Shown one piece after another: positions 36,313 to 37,473 of a stretch of 37,473 nucleotides of DNA; the first letter of the stretch is position 1; every line of letters starts with the position of its first letter. A program made the translations under genes and the position numbers. Under the pieces are notes generated by a model that saw nothing but the letters and a program-made list of their open reading frames with translations, did not search any database and was not told the origin of the DNA. The stretch is from positions 1 to 37,473 of the forward strand of contig SZXX01000019.1 in the NCBI GenBank assembly GCA_005843825.1, in the 5' to 3' direction. This DNA is from Chlorobium sp. GTDB lineage: Bacteria; Bacteroidota; Chlorobiia; Chlorobiales; Chlorobiaceae.

Positions 36313-37044
36313 TCACTCGCTGATATCCCCGCAAACCGGCCTTATAACAAGCTCTTCAATAGAAGTTCGCTGCGTCGTCAGATATGCATTCACCACAGGA
36401 CCTGAAATGTCCTCAGGCATCATCATCACGTTTTTTACTGTATCGGGAACTTCACCCCACATCGGCGTATAGACTGCTCCGGGCATCACATTGGTGATCT
36501 TGACATTGCAGGATTTTGCGTAGAGGCGCATTGTCTCCACCAGACCTTTCTGGCCAAACTTTGACATCGAGTAGAGCGAAGAGCTCTTGAATGCCGTTTC
36601 GGCTGCAATCGAGGTAATAAAAAAAATATGACCCGATCTCTTCTTTTCCATCACAGCAAAGACTTTTTGCGTTAGAAAAAAAGTTCCTTTCAGGTTTGTT
36701 GCAATGGTATAATCAAAATCTTCCTCCGTCATTTCACCTAAAGCCTTGAATCGTCCAACACCGGCATTATTTACCAGACAGTCAATGGTTCCGTAACGTT
36801 CCATTGTCGTTGTAACGAGCCGGTCAACCTCCGTCAAATCAGCAATGTCTGTCTGAATAATATTTGTTTCTGCCCCATAAGAGCGGCACTCGGATGCAAC
36901 AGACTCAAGATCCGAAGCTGTTCTGGAGGCGAGGATCAGTAAAGGTTCAAAGTCGTTATTGTTGACTGCTGCTTTCGCAAAATCAAGTGCAATGCTTTTG
37001 CCGATGCCTTTTCCTGCTCCCGTAATGATGATAATCTGTCTCAT
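36313..37044 (-). CDS. Sepiapterin reductase-like short-chain dehydrogenase
   Basis: The 243-residue SDR has the cofactor loop TGAGKGIG, NNAGVG, ITSIAA and the catalytic YSMSK. From memory it matches the Chlorobaculum tepidum sepiapterin reductase closely (FDYTIATNLKGTFFLTQ, GLVETMRLYAKSCNVKIT, MPGAVYTPMWG, MMMPEDI). That enzyme makes L-threo-tetrahydrobiopterin, the precursor of the green sulfur bacterial glycosylated pterin tepidopterin (limipterin). It reduces a 6-pyruvoyl-tetrahydropterin-type substrate with NADPH. The gene is upstream of yqeY-serS on the same strand and divergent to the cold-shock gene. Confidence 0.87.
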   Translation of the reverse strand: MRQIIIITGAGKGIGKSIALDFAKAAVNNNDFEPLLILASRTASDLESVASECRSYGAETNIIQTDIADLTEVDRLVTTTMERYGTIDCLVNNAGVGRFKALGEMTEEDFDYTIATNLKGTFFLTQKVFAVMEKKRSGHIFFITSIAAETAFKSSSLYSMSKFGQKGLVETMRLYAKSCNVKITNVMPGAVYTPMWGEVPDTVKNVMMMPEDISGPVVNAYLTTQRTSIEELVIRPVCGDISE

Positions 37045-37118
37045 TGTATGTAAATAAAATTAATATATAGTAAGTGCAGTGAAGATGATGTTGGTTTGCT
37101 GAAAGGGTCAAAAAAGTA

Positions 37119-37138
37119 ATGCAATAGTGTTATTGCAT
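37119..37138. promoter_or_regulatory. Perfect inverted repeat between the SDR and cold-shock genes
   Basis: ATGCAATA and TATTGCAT arms flank GTGT. It lies in the divergent gap (37045-37257), about 75 bp from the SDR start and 120 bp from the cold-shock start. A binding site for a dimeric regulator is possible. The rest of the gap is AT-rich with a TATATATATA run near 37162. Confidence 0.4.
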
Positions 37139-37257
37139 ATTATGGTAAAATAATTCAGGATTTATATATATATTTCAGCTGTAATTGATCTGATTCAACC
37201 CACTTCTGCTATAGTGTAGTTGTCTATCTTTATAAATGATAAATCTTACTGTTTATC

Positions 37258-37473
37258 ATGGCAATAAGTAAAGTTAAATGGTTTGATGGGAAAAAGGGGT
37301 ATGGGTTCCTATTAAATCCAGAAGGAGGGGAGGACATATTTGTCCATTATTCTTCTATCCAGTCTGATCAGAGTTTCAAAGTACTGAATCAGGATGCAGA
37401 GGTCGATTTCGAGCTTGATACAACCCAGAAGGGACTGCAGGCAAAAAATGTCCGGGAAGTTTCTTCAAATGAC
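37258..37473 (+). CDS. Cold-shock domain protein, 3' end cut by window
   Basis: The ATG at 37258 opens 72 codons with no stop before the window end. The protein has the CSD motifs: KVKWFDGKKGYGFL (RNP1 region) and GGEDIFVHYSSIQ (RNP2 region), followed by VDFELDTTQKGLQAKNV. It is a CspA-type single-domain RNA/ssDNA chaperone, usually 65-75 residues, so only a few codons can be missing. A leader of unknown length precedes it; the strong terminator-like sites seen elsewhere are absent here. Its presence alongside the DeaD-type helicase is consistent with cold adaptation, although the two are 14 kb apart. Confidence 0.9.
   Translation, partial: MAISKVKWFDGKKGYGFLLNPEGGEDIFVHYSSIQSDQSFKVLNQDAEVDFELDTTQKGLQAKNVREVSSND

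Overview
The window reads as a stretch of a green sulfur bacterium chromosome (Chlorobiaceae, probably the Chlorobium/Pelodictyon group). The best single indicator is the SDR protein at 36313-37044, which I recognise as very close to the structurally characterised sepiapterin reductase of Chlorobaculum tepidum. The metY-metX pair behind a SAM riboswitch, the weak Shine-Dalgarno sequences and the moderate GC content fit. The lineage is inferred from memory of protein families, not from a database search.

Region 1 (1-7815) is an accessory defence island that looks GC-richer than the rest. It holds the 3' end of a possible PemK/MazF-like toxin gene at the left edge, a 3' fragment of a second jetD, an antitoxin/ParE-type toxin pair with its own promoter and candidate operator, and a complete four-gene Wadjet operon (jetA-jetB-jetC-jetD, minus strand, every junction overlapping). 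About 163 bp of jetD 3' sequence is present twice in direct orientation and flanks the toxin-antitoxin pair. A strong intrinsic terminator (7853-7875) separates the Wadjet operon from the chromosomal ftsE operon.

Region 2 (7905-14960) is chromosomal and on the minus strand: ftsE-pdxA-DUF4293, cysK, a membrane hybrid histidine kinase whose layout resembles the Vibrio quorum sensor CqsS, and an MFS exporter. Region 3 (15281-19494, plus strand) contains an Nramp-related transporter with altered metal-site motifs, an unannotated 55-residue single-span membrane protein, a soluble MgtE_N-CBS protein, then an ECF sigma factor with a membrane partner.

Region 4 (19510-28648) contains waaA, a DEAD-box RNA helicase preceded by a terminator inside its leader, a CPBP protease, a LuxR-type regulator with a coiled coil, an unknown 139-residue protein, a STAS protein with a long charged tail, tatA, a ParB-fold protein and a DedA protein. 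Region 5 (28982-37473) is housekeeping: DUF2721, xerD, rsmB, a SAM-I riboswitch driving metY-metX, serS-yqeY-sepiapterin-type reductase, and the start of a cold-shock protein gene cut by the window end.

The most promising candidates for an undescribed system are the Nramp-like / small membrane protein / MgtE_N-CBS gene set, the CqsS-like kinase with a degenerate first receiver, and the jetD-repeat-flanked toxin-antitoxin cassette beside Wadjet. No tRNA, rRNA, CRISPR array or insertion sequence was seen.
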